Below are positions 50,241 to 62,126 of a DNA stretch of 64,000 nucleotides, one piece after another (position 1 is the first letter of the stretch; every line of letters begins with the position of its first letter). Source of the stretch: Allium sativum. Lineage: Eukaryota > Streptophyta > Magnoliopsida > Asparagales > Amaryllidaceae. The translations under genes and the position numbers were made by a program. The stretch spans positions 176,307,696 through 176,371,695 of the forward strand of contig CM060923.1 of NCBI GenBank assembly GCA_030737875.1, in the 5' to 3' direction. The notes beneath the pieces were generated by a model that searched no databases, was not told the origin of the DNA, and worked only from the letters and a program-made list of their open reading frames with translations.

Positions 50241-51648
50241 TGTAACAACCCAGAATTTTAGAACCAATTTCTAATTTTTATTTTAGAGATTTTAATGGAT
50301 TTTTAATATTTAAAATGATTTATTTTAAATAATAATGATTAAAAATTTATTTAAATCAAAGTTAGAACGAATATATTTATTTCAATTTTAAAAGGAGTTA
50401 GAAATAATGCAGCAGTTTGAAATTTTGAATTTGAACTTTGACTGGATGTACAGAATGCAAAATAAATCGGATTTTGGTGAAACCAAAAATATTAGAATCT
50501 GTTTAAAAATATCTTTCCAACGAATCTGAAAAATTGAAATTTCATAGCGGGAATCAAAAGTTATGGCCAGTTGAATATTCAGAATAGTCGCTATGGAATT
50601 TAATATAATATATAGCCCGTATAAATAGCCATTTTGCTAATGACCTCCATTTCCGATGAAACCACCCTAGTTGAATCCGGAATGTCAAATTATTGCTAGA
50701 TTCTAATTTTCATAATTTTGGAATTAATATGTGAGCGTGGCAAAGGAAAATGAGTTTTGTCAATTTGGATCGACCAGAAAATGACCATTTTTCAAATGGT
50801 CTCCAAATTGGATAAAATTAATTTTGTTAGGACTGTATCCTCAAAACATAGCTAGATTTATTTTTCTGGAATTTTTGGAGTTAGTATGAGGCCCCGGTAA
50901 ATTAAAATGTACGTCCAAATTAAATAATTAAATGTTTATATTTTAATTTAAAGAAAAACGTATTGTAACAGCTGAATTGGGTTATGAAACATACTCCATT
51001 GTTTCCAGAATGGGGGTATTTGGTTAGGGGCGACAGTCCTTGGGATTTGTTTGGAGTTCGTGACATTAAACATGAAATTTACGAATTAAATAAATTAAAT
51101 AATAGTATATATACTTGGTATAAATACACCGTATATCTTAAAACCCTAGCCCTAACTAAAATAGCCACCACTTCCTAATCGATGGCTATGGCGCTCCCAT
51201 CTTCTTCCCCTCCGATCTCTGAATCTATTCAACCATTTCAAAAAGTTCTAAAACAAAAATGTCAAACTTGCAGAGACCTTTATTTCCAACGGTTATGATT
51301 TGTTTTCGTTCAGCGTTGGGGCTGATTTCGTGCTTCATGCCGCCGCGCTCGGGGTTGTTTTCTGGGAATCTAAACAGAATTCGATGTGGTCGGAAGCGTT
51401 GGAACCGTATTTCCGAGATCTACAGAATGGGACAGACCAGAACTAAAACGGTGCACTTTGGAAATTCAGACAAAATCAATGTGAGATTTCTCTATTTAAA
51501 ATAATATATATATATATATATCATTATATTTAAATTGATCGTGGTTGTGATGTTAAATATATATGCGCTATACACAACATAAATATGCGGTGTATATAAT
51601 TTATATTGACTGATTGATTGTGTTTGTGATAATTTGTTGAATTATATT
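50241..51648 (+). repeat. Element B 3' LTR, left part
   Basis: First 1408 bp of the 3' LTR, colinear with 30254 onward except for a gap of about 260 bp near 51365. It is interrupted by element D after AATTATATT. Confidence 0.85.
51182..51298 (+). CDS. 38-codon ORF in element B leader (3' LTR copy)
   Basis: Same length and frame as the 5' LTR copy. Four substitutions separate them: two silent, one Ala to Thr within the C-x2-C pair (KCQTC), one Ile to Leu. No stop or indel has arisen although the surrounding LTR has diverged and lost a 260-bp block. The sample is too small to prove selection. Confidence 0.35.
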   Translation: MAMALPSSSPPISESIQPFQKVLKQKCQTCRDLYFQRL

Positions 51649-52230
51649 TGTATCGACCCGGATTTTGGTCTGTTAATTTTAAATATTTAATATTTGTTTT
51701 AAATATTTAGTTGATGATATAAATTAAAATTTTTATATTGAGTTATCGATTTAATAATCAAATATAATTTAATTTAGAATATATCAAATTATTGTAACTC
51801 GAAATATAATTGAAATCGAAGTTAAAAACTAAATCAAAATGATTCAGATGATAAGTAGGAATTTTATTTGATATATACGATAATAAATAATAATTTATTA
51901 TCAAAGAATTTGTGCTTTTCGAATTTTAATTATATTATATTAATTTAATATGGTATATATGTTGAAATTAAATTTCAGAATATTTACGGTTGATTTCAGA
52001 ACAGGGTTATTATATTGAAATGTCGGTCGGTACACTAGAGTAGCGGTTCGTGATTTAAATTAATGGTCCCCGAGATATTTAATTGTAGATAAGCTTGAGA
52101 TCAAATCTGATTCTTGTTAAAAGAAAAAAAAATCTCTTTATTTCAAATCAGCGTAAATCAAAGATCAAATCGCCATTAAAAACTAATTTCTTTATTCCTA
52201 AGTATACTTCGAGCCTAAGGTTTCTTTGTC

Positions 52231-52237
52231 TATAAAA
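52231..52237 (+). promoter_or_regulatory. TATA box of element D 5' LTR
   Basis: TATAAAA in CTTTGTCTATAAAATCAC, then CTCAATTTCAACACTG as a likely start region. An 8-codon ORF (MEFPLRSN) follows near 52333. The 3' LTR copy is at 58125-58131. Confidence 0.6.
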
Positions 52238-53554
52238 TCACTCCTCAATTTCAACACTGCCGTTCTTTTATAAAACTGAAATTCCCTTTTTCTTTTGTAT
52301 TTTAACCATCGTAGAACTCAGAAGAAAAAACAAATGGAATTTCCTCTTCGAAGTAATTGAAAACAACAGAGCCGCTATTAATTCGATTCTCAAACAAATC
52401 GAGTTCGGTTCTTTTGAAATCAAATTCTGGAGCTCACAACAGTACAAGCATCCAAGGTTTTTCGCGAGGTTGAGTTGAATTCGTGGTAGTGGGTCAACAC
52501 GAAGTGGGGTTCGTGGTTCTTCTGGTAGCCGCGTAATTCTTTGTCTTACTGTACGAGGTAATCGTTGGACCTGGATTGCGGAGCATAGCTGCTAGAATAT
52601 GCGGAGGACGTTCGATGGTTTAAAGGTGGAAAACAACATTGGATCTGTGAGCACAAGTTCACTGAAGGGATTGGGGAAAAATGGTTTGGCGTGGTGGTAT
52701 TGGGAAGTTCAGCGTGGGATTTTGGGGTAAGGGAAAATTGCGATGTGGTTTTTCCTGAAGCTTGAGTTTGTCACAGTGAGTTACAGTTTGCGATGAAAGG
52801 TGGTTCGAAGTCTGTTTCGAAGAGAAGAAAGTTGCGATGTTAGAATCAGAGGGGTTCTGGGCTATCAGGGATTGGCAAGTCGACGTGATGTTGGAAGGCA
52901 GCGAAGGTGGAGAACAGTTGTGCGATTGTGAGGCTTGCAAAAGGTGTACTAGTTGCATCCAGTTCTTGGCAAAGGATGGTAGTAATAGAGTTCGAGGTCT
53001 AGGATTTTTAATTTTGGATGCTCTGGTCGAAGAATCAAACTAAAATAAGGTAAATTCTTATTTAAATTTTAAGTAGTATATTAGTTAAAACCGTAGTTAG
53101 CATACTGTTAAAAGGAACCTGAAATTTAGTTGCTAATCTAAAATTTAGAAACTGAAAATGGAGTTTTATTTAGTAAATTATTATAAAGAGTGTAAATTTG
53201 ACGAGTGGAAAATGTAAGGTTGAAACCGTTAGCTGTTCAAACCAGGAAATTAGAAAATACAATTTTAGTATATTTTTAACATGAAATCTTCTTAAAGAAA
53301 TTCGTTAGCTTATTTATAGAGTTCGGATTTTTCTTAGGCAAAGATAAATCAGATGGAATCATTCGTATGGAGCTTGGACTCGGGAGTCGATGAATAGAAA
53401 TTGGTATAAGTGCAAAATAAAATCACGCTGAGTAAATCTCACTCAAATTTATTTAGAATTATTTTTATTAATTAAAAATAATTGTTTGTTGGTTGCATTT
53501 AAATAATTTTGCGCCTATTTAAAATATATTAGTTATATAGGATTGGTCTGTGGC

Positions 53555-53601
<47 letters not shown>

Positions 53602-54024
53602 TGACTGGTTGGATTCCCGCAGTATCATTAGCGGATGCCCGCAGTATCATTAGCGGATGACCCTATACGCCCCACGCTATGATAGTGGATGACCTTCTAT
53701 ACCGCGATATCCTGCCTCGAAGCAGGATGGGTATTATTTATGTTGGCTAACGTCTGTGGATGCAGGAAAAACAGGTTGGAGGGATCCAACTGGATTCCTC
53801 AAAAATATTATTATTTATTGCTCTCATATATATTGTCATATATGATGTGATAGAAAATCCGTGGTTGATAATTGGTATTTTTGAAATTTAAAGGGAAAAA
53901 TCTACTTATCTAAAATAGAATCTAAATTTAAATTGGACTATAAATATATTAACTTGTTTGAATACGTAAAACAAGTAGTGAAATTATAAACGTTGTAAAT
54001 TAAATAATGCCGAGAATTGAAATG

Positions 54025-54663
54025 AATTTATAAACAGTGTTTATAAATAAAGTGGAAAAATTATCATTAGATAATTTGAATATTTAAATTCAAATGTGAA
54101 TTTGAAAATGGAAATAGGGAAATCGTTTTATAGAAATAAACGATGGAATTTATTCTGATGTTCAGAATATAAATTGAACTAAAATAAATCCGTAAGGATT
54201 TATGATTTGAATTCGATTAATTCAAATTTATTTAAACAGAAGAAATTGAATATGATAATAAATTTGGTGTTATATATATATACGTTATAAAAATAGAAAT
54301 TTCCAAAATATGATTTTGGTTTTAAATAGATTTCGGAATAGACCTATTTAAATATAAAACAAGGAAATTTATAAAATGGTGTTTATAAATATAATGAATT
54401 AATTATCAAGAGATAATTTGAATATTTAAATTCAAATATGAATTTAAAAATAGTTTTTGAAATCATTCGAAAGGGGACAACGGTTTTTATTCCGTAATTC
54501 GGAATATCAAAGGGATGGAGTTTCAAATAGAAATTTGAAAAGGGAACTTGTTTAAATATATGAAACAAGGAAGTTGAATTTATAAATAATGTTACAAATT
54601 TGGTGAAATAATTATCATTTGGATAATTTAAACCATTTAAATTCAAGTAAGAATTTAAAAAGT
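54025..54663 (+). repeat. Dispersed direct repeats in element D LTR
   Basis: Three copies of a block of about 85-90 bp containing GTTTATAAAT, then ATTATCA..GATAATTT, then ATTTAAATTCAA, at about 54025-54110, 54368-54455 and 54572-54663, separated by unique AT-rich DNA. Confidence 0.7.
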
Positions 54664-56412
54664 GAAACTGGAAAACGTGTTGAAAATAGAATAATTGATT
54701 ATATTCCGGAATTTAGAATATAAACTGAATTGAGAAAATTCAAAGGAGTTATAATTGTAATTCGATTATACCGAATTTTATAATTTATTTATAAAAGGAA
54801 TTGGGATTTAAAATAACAAATCGAGTATAAATAAATGTATAACCGAGTATGGAAAAATCAGCGATTACAGACAATCAGAATTATTGAGTTGAATTGGGAA
54901 AATTGGTTTGATATATGTTAAAATATATTAGAATAGATTTGAAATTATTATAAACGAAGTTTAAATGTTTATATATATAAATATAATTAAAACGAACTCG
55001 CCGCAGCGCTGTAGTTCGTAAATTGGCGTTTCGAACTTCAATTGAGTATACAGAACTCAATTTAAGTCGGAATTCTATTAAACAAGAATCATCAGGACCG
55101 ATTGAATAATAGTTTTCTAATGAAAGAGAAAATTTTGAATTTCGTCGTATATATTTTGAGTTGTGTCAAAATCAATTTTTCAGAAAAATAGCGCCATAAC
55201 CGTTTAAAAACCATAATGGTTTATTTAAATAAACTAAAGGATTTTAAGCAAATAAAATCCGAATTTCCATTAGAAAAATCCGGATTTTAGTTGTAAAATA
55301 AATACGAACTCAAGTTGTGTAAATAAAACGATTTTTGAAACAAAAATCAGATTTTAAATTATTGAATAGAATTAACTAATTAGAAGAAAAATTAGTTAAT
55401 AAACCTTTGGGTTGAATTGGACAATGGATAAGTGAATGGGGTTTGTAATTCATATTCGAAATCGAATATGGAAATTGAATTGAAATTGGAATTCAAATGA
55501 GTTTATAAGCAAGTAAATATTTGTATTTGAACTGATGTGTTCAAACAGAAAGTGGAATAGGCAAAAGAGCTAATTAGAGAATTAATTAGAGAATTGAATT
55601 AAAATGGCCAGATTGAGTTGAAATAAATTAAAAATGGAATCCAATCTAGAGTACACTAATCGGAAGGTGGTTCCATACCTTTTCATGTTGGAAATCCAAT
55701 CTCCAATTAGCGCCATGCAGTTTTTTTTGATTTTATATTATATATGGAGCGTGAGATGCAAGCGTTCCGCTAGTTTCTATTTATTTGATGTAGACATTAT
55801 TATAATATCACTGGATTTGATATCAAAAATATTTTGGGTTATCGTAAGGTAAAAACCATCCGTGTTTATGTGTGGATCGGTTTTACGATTATCATTTCTT
55901 TCGAAAGGATTTTGAAAGTTAAAAAAATGGTTGGAGTTTACTCACACCAGTCCCATGACTAACCCAGAGTTTATTTTGTTTTGTTTTCCCTAAACTCTTG
56001 GGTGCCCATGTTTGTACGGGCAGTCAAGTAGTCGGGATTTTTTAGATTAACTTGGAAGAGCTAGAAGCAGGAGGCTTCACCAGTTAGCTATAAACTATCA
56101 TATTTCCGTTGTGTACTATGTTGTATCTGGAAACAGGTGTTTATAATTGTTCGAGGAATAACTGTTGTGCTCTGATAATGGTATGTATATACAGTTACTG
56201 ATTTGTATTTCAAAAGTTATGTTATTTAATATATTTTATTCGTTACGCTGTGAGATTTGTGTTCTTTGTTTTTCTTCTATTCTAATATTTCTTTCTTTCT
56301 ATTTCTCTTCCTCTAACTTCCTTCTAATAATGATTCGTATTCCTGTGCAATTTGGGTTGGACGTGTGGTGTTATTAGTCAACTCAGATAGTATGGATTTG
56401 CGGTTCGTTACA

Positions 56413-57542
56413 GTTGATATCAGAGCTTAGGTTCAGAGAATACCTAGGCTTGTGTGGCATGTGCTCATTAGAGATAAGGTCAGTAATACCCTAGAATGAG
56501 TTGAGTGTATATGTACGAGAGCGCGTATTTGTTAATTGATTAAAACAAATGTTTTAAGTTGTGTTGACTTGTCTGTTGAGTGACATATGTTTGATCGAAT
56601 CGTGGGACGCCACGAAGTCGATAGGAATTTCTAAATACTTGAACAGAGAAATTAGACACAATATTGTTTTAAAGTGGGCAAATGAAATTATTTACCCAAA
56701 ATTCTATTTTGATATAGAACGAATAATTTTCTGAAATTATTATATTATATAGATGTGTTGGATGTTAATATTATAGTCAGATAATATTACAAAATTGGAA
56801 TGGTTATGTATAACCAAATAAATTTGTATATGAATGAAGTATATACAAATAAGATGAATTAAAATTTAGTTCAAACCAGAATTTGGATTTTAAAATCCTG
56901 GGAAGTTGGAAAATATTTTTGAAGTATATTAAAAAATATAGCTTTGTTTTGAAAGGGATTTTAGAATAAATCATTTTAGATGGATTTTGAAAAGATAAAA
57001 CACTGAACTCAGTTCAGTGGCTGGAAAATAATTCTGATGATGACTGCAGCATCATCAGTGTTCATTTTCGAGTTTCTAAGTGATGGATTGCTACGTTTGA
57101 AAAGTTTTGATCGTAATTTATTGAAAGAAAATAAGTTTGGTTGGAAAATTCAAATGTCTGTACTTTGAAATAATTATACAATATGTGTATATATTTATGT
57201 GATTTCAAAAAGATTTGAAATAAAAACACAGAATTTGAATTCTGGAAATAAATTTAACTTAAGCCAGTTAAATGGATGGATGTGGATAAATTGACTAGAA
57301 TCAATTTGAATAGATCTAAATGGTATACGAGTTGGATGTGAATAAAATCACTCAGAATAAATGAATGTAAGCATATATGATGTGCAATACAAATTAAAAC
57401 CAAAAGTTTTGGTGGAATTAAATTTGTTGAAATTTAAAGAGTTCAGTTTTAGCATAAGTGAGATTTTGAAAAGCTAACGGGTTAGTAGCATTTTTCCTAC
57501 CTTGGTAATTTCGGGGACGAAATTCTTTTAAGAGGGGAAGAA
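56413..57542 (+). other. Element D internal region, non-coding
   Basis: 1130 bp. Primer site TGATATCAGAGC at 56415-56426 (one change from TGGTATCAGAGC); post-PBS hairpin 56464-56500; 9-bp GATG/CATC hairpin 57034-57058; pre-PPT hairpin AATTTCG-GGGA-CGAAATT 57507-57524; purine tract AAGAGGGGAAGAA ending at 57542. Confidence 0.85.
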
Positions 57543-58500
57543 TGTAACGACCCGGATTTTGGTCTGTTAATTTTAAATATTTAATATTTGTTTTAAATAT
57601 TTAGTTGATGGTATAAATTAATTTTTTTATATTGAGTTATCGATTTAATAATCGAATATAATTTAATTTAGAATATATCGAATTATTGTAATTCGAAATA
57701 TAATTGAAATCGAAGTTAAAAACTAAATCAAAATGATTCAGATGATAAGTAGGAATTTTATTTGATATATACGATAATAAATAATAATTTATTATCAAAG
57801 AATTTGTGGTTTTCGAATTTTAATTATATTATATTAATTTAATATGGTATATATGTTGAAATTAAATTTTAGAATACTTACGGTTGAGTTCAGAATAGGG
57901 TTATTATATTGAAATGTCGGTCGGTACACTAGAATAGCGGTTCGTGATTTAAATTAATGGACCCCGAGATATTTAATTGTAGATAAGCTTGAGATCAAAT
58001 TAGAATCTGTTTAAAAGAAATAAAGATCTCTTTATTTCAAATCAGCGAAAATCAAAGATCAAATCGCCATTAAAAACTAATTTCTTTATTCCTAAGTATA
58101 CTTCGAGCCTAAGGTTTCTTTGTCTATAAAATCACTCCTCAATTTCAACACTGTCGTTCTTTTATAAAACCGAAATTCCCTCTTTCTTTTGTATTTTAAC
58201 CAATTCGTAGAACTCAGAAGAAAAAAACAAATGGAATTTCCTCTTCGAAGTAATTGAAAACAATAGAGCCGCTATTAATTCGATTCTCAAACAAATCGAG
58301 TTCGGTTCTTTTGAAATCGAATTCTACAGCTCGCAACAGTACAAGTGTCCAAGGTTTTTCGCGAGGTTGAGTTGAATTCGTGGTAGTGGGTCAACGAGAA
58401 GTGGGGTCCGTGATTCTTCTGGTAGTCGCGTAATTCTTTGTCCGACTGTACGAGGTGATCAATGGACCCGGATTGCGGAGCATAGCTGGTAGAATATGCG
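57543..58500 (+). repeat. Element D 3' LTR, left part
   Basis: 958 bp, colinear with 51649-52608 of the 5' LTR, with TATA box 58125-58131. It ends GAATATGCG at the insertion of element E. Confidence 0.9.
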
Positions 58501-59632
58501 TGAAACACCCCGCCTCCATTAAGGTCACTCACAAAGGGAATGCCTTAACTTTGGGGGAGCATTATAGGTAAAAGATGCAGATAAATTACAAGACAGACAA
58601 ATAAAGCAGCGGAAAATAAAGTCATTTTATTAACAACTTAATTCAGTCAAGCTTTTACAACAATTGTCTTAAAAACAATACATAGTACTTCTGTCTTGAT
58701 TCAAAAATTTCCAAGTATAAAAGAAGCATAAAAATAACAATGATTTATTCCCCAATAGAGTAAAGCAAGCCATAGCTGAAATGAGACTGAATCCAAAGCA
58801 ATACATGATGATCTTGAAGCAACAAGTAATCCAAGCTAAGCAGAAGTGTTTCCTCCCTGAGAACCTGGGGGGAAACGGAAGAAAATAGGCGAAACAAAAC
58901 TAGGTCAGACGTAAGTCTGGTAAGTCCAGCTACTTTCAGCATATGAACAAGAAAGAACAACATGGCATGAATTAAACTGAATAAAGACATAAGCATGATG
59001 ATAAGGAACATAGGATACACAGGATAAGCCATAGGCAAGATAAACTAAGTATAACATCGCTTGTTAACTATTCTCTGCTTCGCTACTACCCTGTTATTCT
59101 GATTTCTATATCTCTGCACCATCTAATGAGTGTTCCAACTAGTAATCTGTATAAAGGATAATATTACAACGTGATCCCAATCCCCGCAATTGTGGTAGCA
59201 TTCAGGTGTACATCTATTATGAGGATCTTACCTCAATCAGCCTAATTGCCATGGATATGTACCCTTACTACCCTATCGATCGGCTCCCTACTTGTATTAA
59301 TTCCTCTTGTGTCTGTGTCAGTCGGCCCTCTCTTGCGTGTAGATACCCTGTGCTAGTCCCACCATAAGGTGTATCAATCCTTATGATAGCGACCCGACAC
59401 GAATCAAGATGCACAGTGTATAACTACTGATGCCCAGTGCCTTCTTTTCCTGCTCCGGAGCACGTGCACGCCCGTACTTCGTCGAGACCTACACTACTGC
59501 ACCACCCGCCGCTATTTTGACCGCTTATAATCAGCCCAGTAATCGTGCCCCACCCCGCCTAGTTCAGGGTACCATGATACATCTATGTGGGTTACTGCTG
59601 AAATGGGTCCCCGTTACTAGGGTTTCCTTCTG

Positions 59633-60660
59633 GTTAAGTTTGTGGGCCTATATTTACTAATATTACCCACCAACCCGATATGTACTTAACCCTCCCACTG
59701 ATACAAGCATGTTCATTTAATGGTTAAGTTTGTAGGCCTATATTTACAAATATTACCCACCAATCCCGATATGTACTTAACCTCCCCACGGATTCAAGCA
59801 TGTTTATTAAATGGTTAAGTTCTGTGGGCCTATATTTACTAATATTACCCACCAACCCGACGTGTACTTAACCTTCCCACGGATTCAAGCATGTTTATTT
59901 AATGGTTAAGTTTTGTGGGCCTATATTTACTAATATTACCCAACAACCCGACGTGTACTTAACCTCCTACTCGTCAAGTCTTGTTGGTTAAGTAGCTCTT
60001 ATTAACTTAACCTTTCTCGCTTATCATATTGGATTGGTTAAGTGTGATTTATTAACTTAACCCTGTTCATTCATCAGGTTATATTGGTTAAGTATTTCCC
60101 ATTTAGCTTAACCCTATTCGTTCATCAAGTTATATTGGTCAAGTGTCATTAATCAATTCAAGTTAACTTAACCCACCCACTCATCACGTGATGTTGGTTA
60201 AGTGTTTCGTTCTGGTGTTGACTTGACCCTACCTCAAATCATGTTATATTGGTTAAGTGCTGCCCTCTCGTGTTAACTTAACCCTTCCCATACATCCTGT
60301 TATATATTGGTTAAGTGTTATCCTCTTGTATTACTTTACCCCACCACATGTCATTATGTATTGGTTAAGTGTATCCTCTTATGTTACTTAACCCTACCAA
60401 AAGTCATTATATATTTTGGTTAAGTGTTACCTTAGTTAACTTAACCCTACCATCTGTTTAATTAACGTGTTATAATGGTTAAGTGTTCCTATGAACTTAA
60501 CCTTAATCATCCATGTTATAATGGTTAAGTGTTCCTATGAACTTAACCCTAGTCATCCATGTTATTATGGTTAAGTGTTCCTATGAACTTAACCCCACCC
60601 ATTAGTTTAGTTAACACGTTGAATTGGTTAAGTGTTACCTTATTTAACTCAACCCTACCA
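59633..60660 (-). repeat. GGTTAAGT/ACTTAACC tandem array in element E
   Basis: Four units with periods 89, 91 and 91 bp start at 59633, 59722, 59813 and 59904 and share GGCCTATATTTAC and ATTACCCACCAA. From about 59970 shorter units of about 55-60 bp continue to 60660. Nearly every unit has GGTTAAGT followed by ACTTAACC, an inverted pair able to form an 8-bp stem. GGTTAA also matches the binding core of plant GT-1 trihelix factors. Confidence 0.88.
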
Positions 60661-60702
60661 AAACTTGACTTAGCTTTAATTCATTCATTAAAGCACGAAC
60701 CA

Positions 60703-60904
60703 CTCACATTAGACAGGTATTGTTACGGTCACTGGATGTGTCGGTCGGTTTCGGCCAGGTTTACACCGCAACTCAGTCTAACCTCGGGTCCTTTTTGGGC
60801 TCAATGCGCTAACCTCTCACATTAGATAGGTATTGTTGCGGTTACTGGATGTGCCGGTCGGTTCCGGGCAGCTTTACACCGCAACTTAGTCTAACCTCGG
60901 GTTA
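60703..60904 (-). repeat. Direct duplication of about 90 bp, period 113
   Basis: CTCACATTAGA(C/T)AGGTATTG through CAGTCTAACCTCGGGT-like sequence occurs at about 60703-60793 and again at about 60816-60904, with a few substitutions. Confidence 0.85.
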
Positions 60905-62118
60905 GGCATATTCTTCTTTTCTAAATTTACATGTTTATCTTTCATATTTATATGTAAATTATCAATCAATTATTTCCATGGCCCACTTTCCCTATAAATC
61001 AGTTCATAATTTTAGGTATATATAAATTATACCATTTCCATGCTAATTACCCAAATCCACCAAAACTAGTCATGATCCTGTTTCTCAAGTTATGCCCAAC
61101 CAATTCCAATTTCAAGTTATTAATCAAAATAGGCTATACCCCGTCTTCCCAAACTTGCAATAATAGTCATTCCCAAAATCACTATGTCATATATTTGGCG
61201 TTTCAAATCAATAGTTAAGCCCAATCTAGTTTTAATATTCTAGTTTACAGTGTATGGACAAAACTTGGTTTACAAGCCAACTAACCCAAACTTGCAGTTA
61301 TAATGATAACAATGCCCCAATGTCAATTACAAGTTTTGCCCAACCATTTCACAAAATATGTTATGTTCAGTTACCTTCCCCAATTATGTTATGCCAATAT
61401 TGTCAATTTCATATTTATGCCCCAATAACCCAAACCTTCCCCGTATTCCCATCGTACGTATATCGCGATTCAACCTAGATTATAGGTCAATCTAGATTCA
61501 CAAATAAAGAGGAACAAATAGGAATAATATGACAATGATAGGCATAAGAACTGGCACAAGATGATAGTCTCAAAACACAAGAATTATAGATCTTATAGAA
61601 TTACAGCATAACTGAATAAATTGATTTAGAATCATTGCAGGCATATACATCTGATTATGAACAATATTATGGACATGAAAGGCTTGAATAATAAACTAGG
61701 TTCGACAACTTGTATAGGTTCGATTGGATCGATAAGAAGCAACCCGAAGTCATATATTCACAAAGGCTAAGAATAGATCCAAATAGAAAATCAAGCATAG
61801 GTCCAAATTCATTTTATTCCATGTCCATACTATAATTGGTTGTCTAAATCTAAAAGTAATCGTGAACTTACAAAACAAAAAGGAATTCTTGATTTATGGT
61901 ATCTGTATTCTGACACTGAATAGCTCTCCTTTGACGTAGATTATCAATTAGATTAGAAAATAGTTGTTCTCTTTTAATTCTATTCAGATTGGAAGAAGAT
62001 GCACTAGTTCTAGTTTTGATTCCAACAGAGTAGCGACGCCATTTTTACTTATAATTAGAATAGAGGCAGAGTATAGGCAGAATGAAATTGTGTGGAGAGA
62101 AAGCTAGGTCTAGGGGTG

Positions 62119-62126
62119 TTTAAATA
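62119..62126 (-). promoter_or_regulatory. TATA box of element E
   Basis: On the minus strand GCTATTTAAACACCCC, followed about 25 bases later by CTAGCTTTCTCTCCACAC, a plausible start region. It lies about 375 bp from the minus-strand start of the LTR. Confidence 0.5.

Larger units (their letters stand above)
51649..56412 (+). repeat. Element D 5' LTR
   Basis: 4764 bp. TATA box 52231-52237; leader region with GC-richer DNA about 52370-53040; GTGAG/CTCAC motif 53428-53442 (one base changed); (AT)n 53555-53600; duplicated CCCGCAGTATCATTAGCGGA (about 53616-53658); GAGGGATCC/GGATTCCTC hairpin 53779-53800; three dispersed copies of an ATTTATAA..GATAATTTGAATATTTAAAT segment (about 54025, 54368, 54572); and an AGTC-CCAT-GACT hairpin at 55949-55960. 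Confidence 0.88.

Noticed and set aside
52837..53043. 68-codon plus-strand ORF in element D 5' LTR with Cys-rich stretch
   Set aside because: The 3' LTR copy (about 62735-62941) has a TAG in place of a Gln codon and other changes, so the frame is not conserved; the opposite-strand frame at 52659-52958 is its shadow.
59633..60660. CRISPR-like array
   Set aside because: Units are of uneven length with homologous spacers, in plant DNA inside an LTR; it is a tandem repeat.
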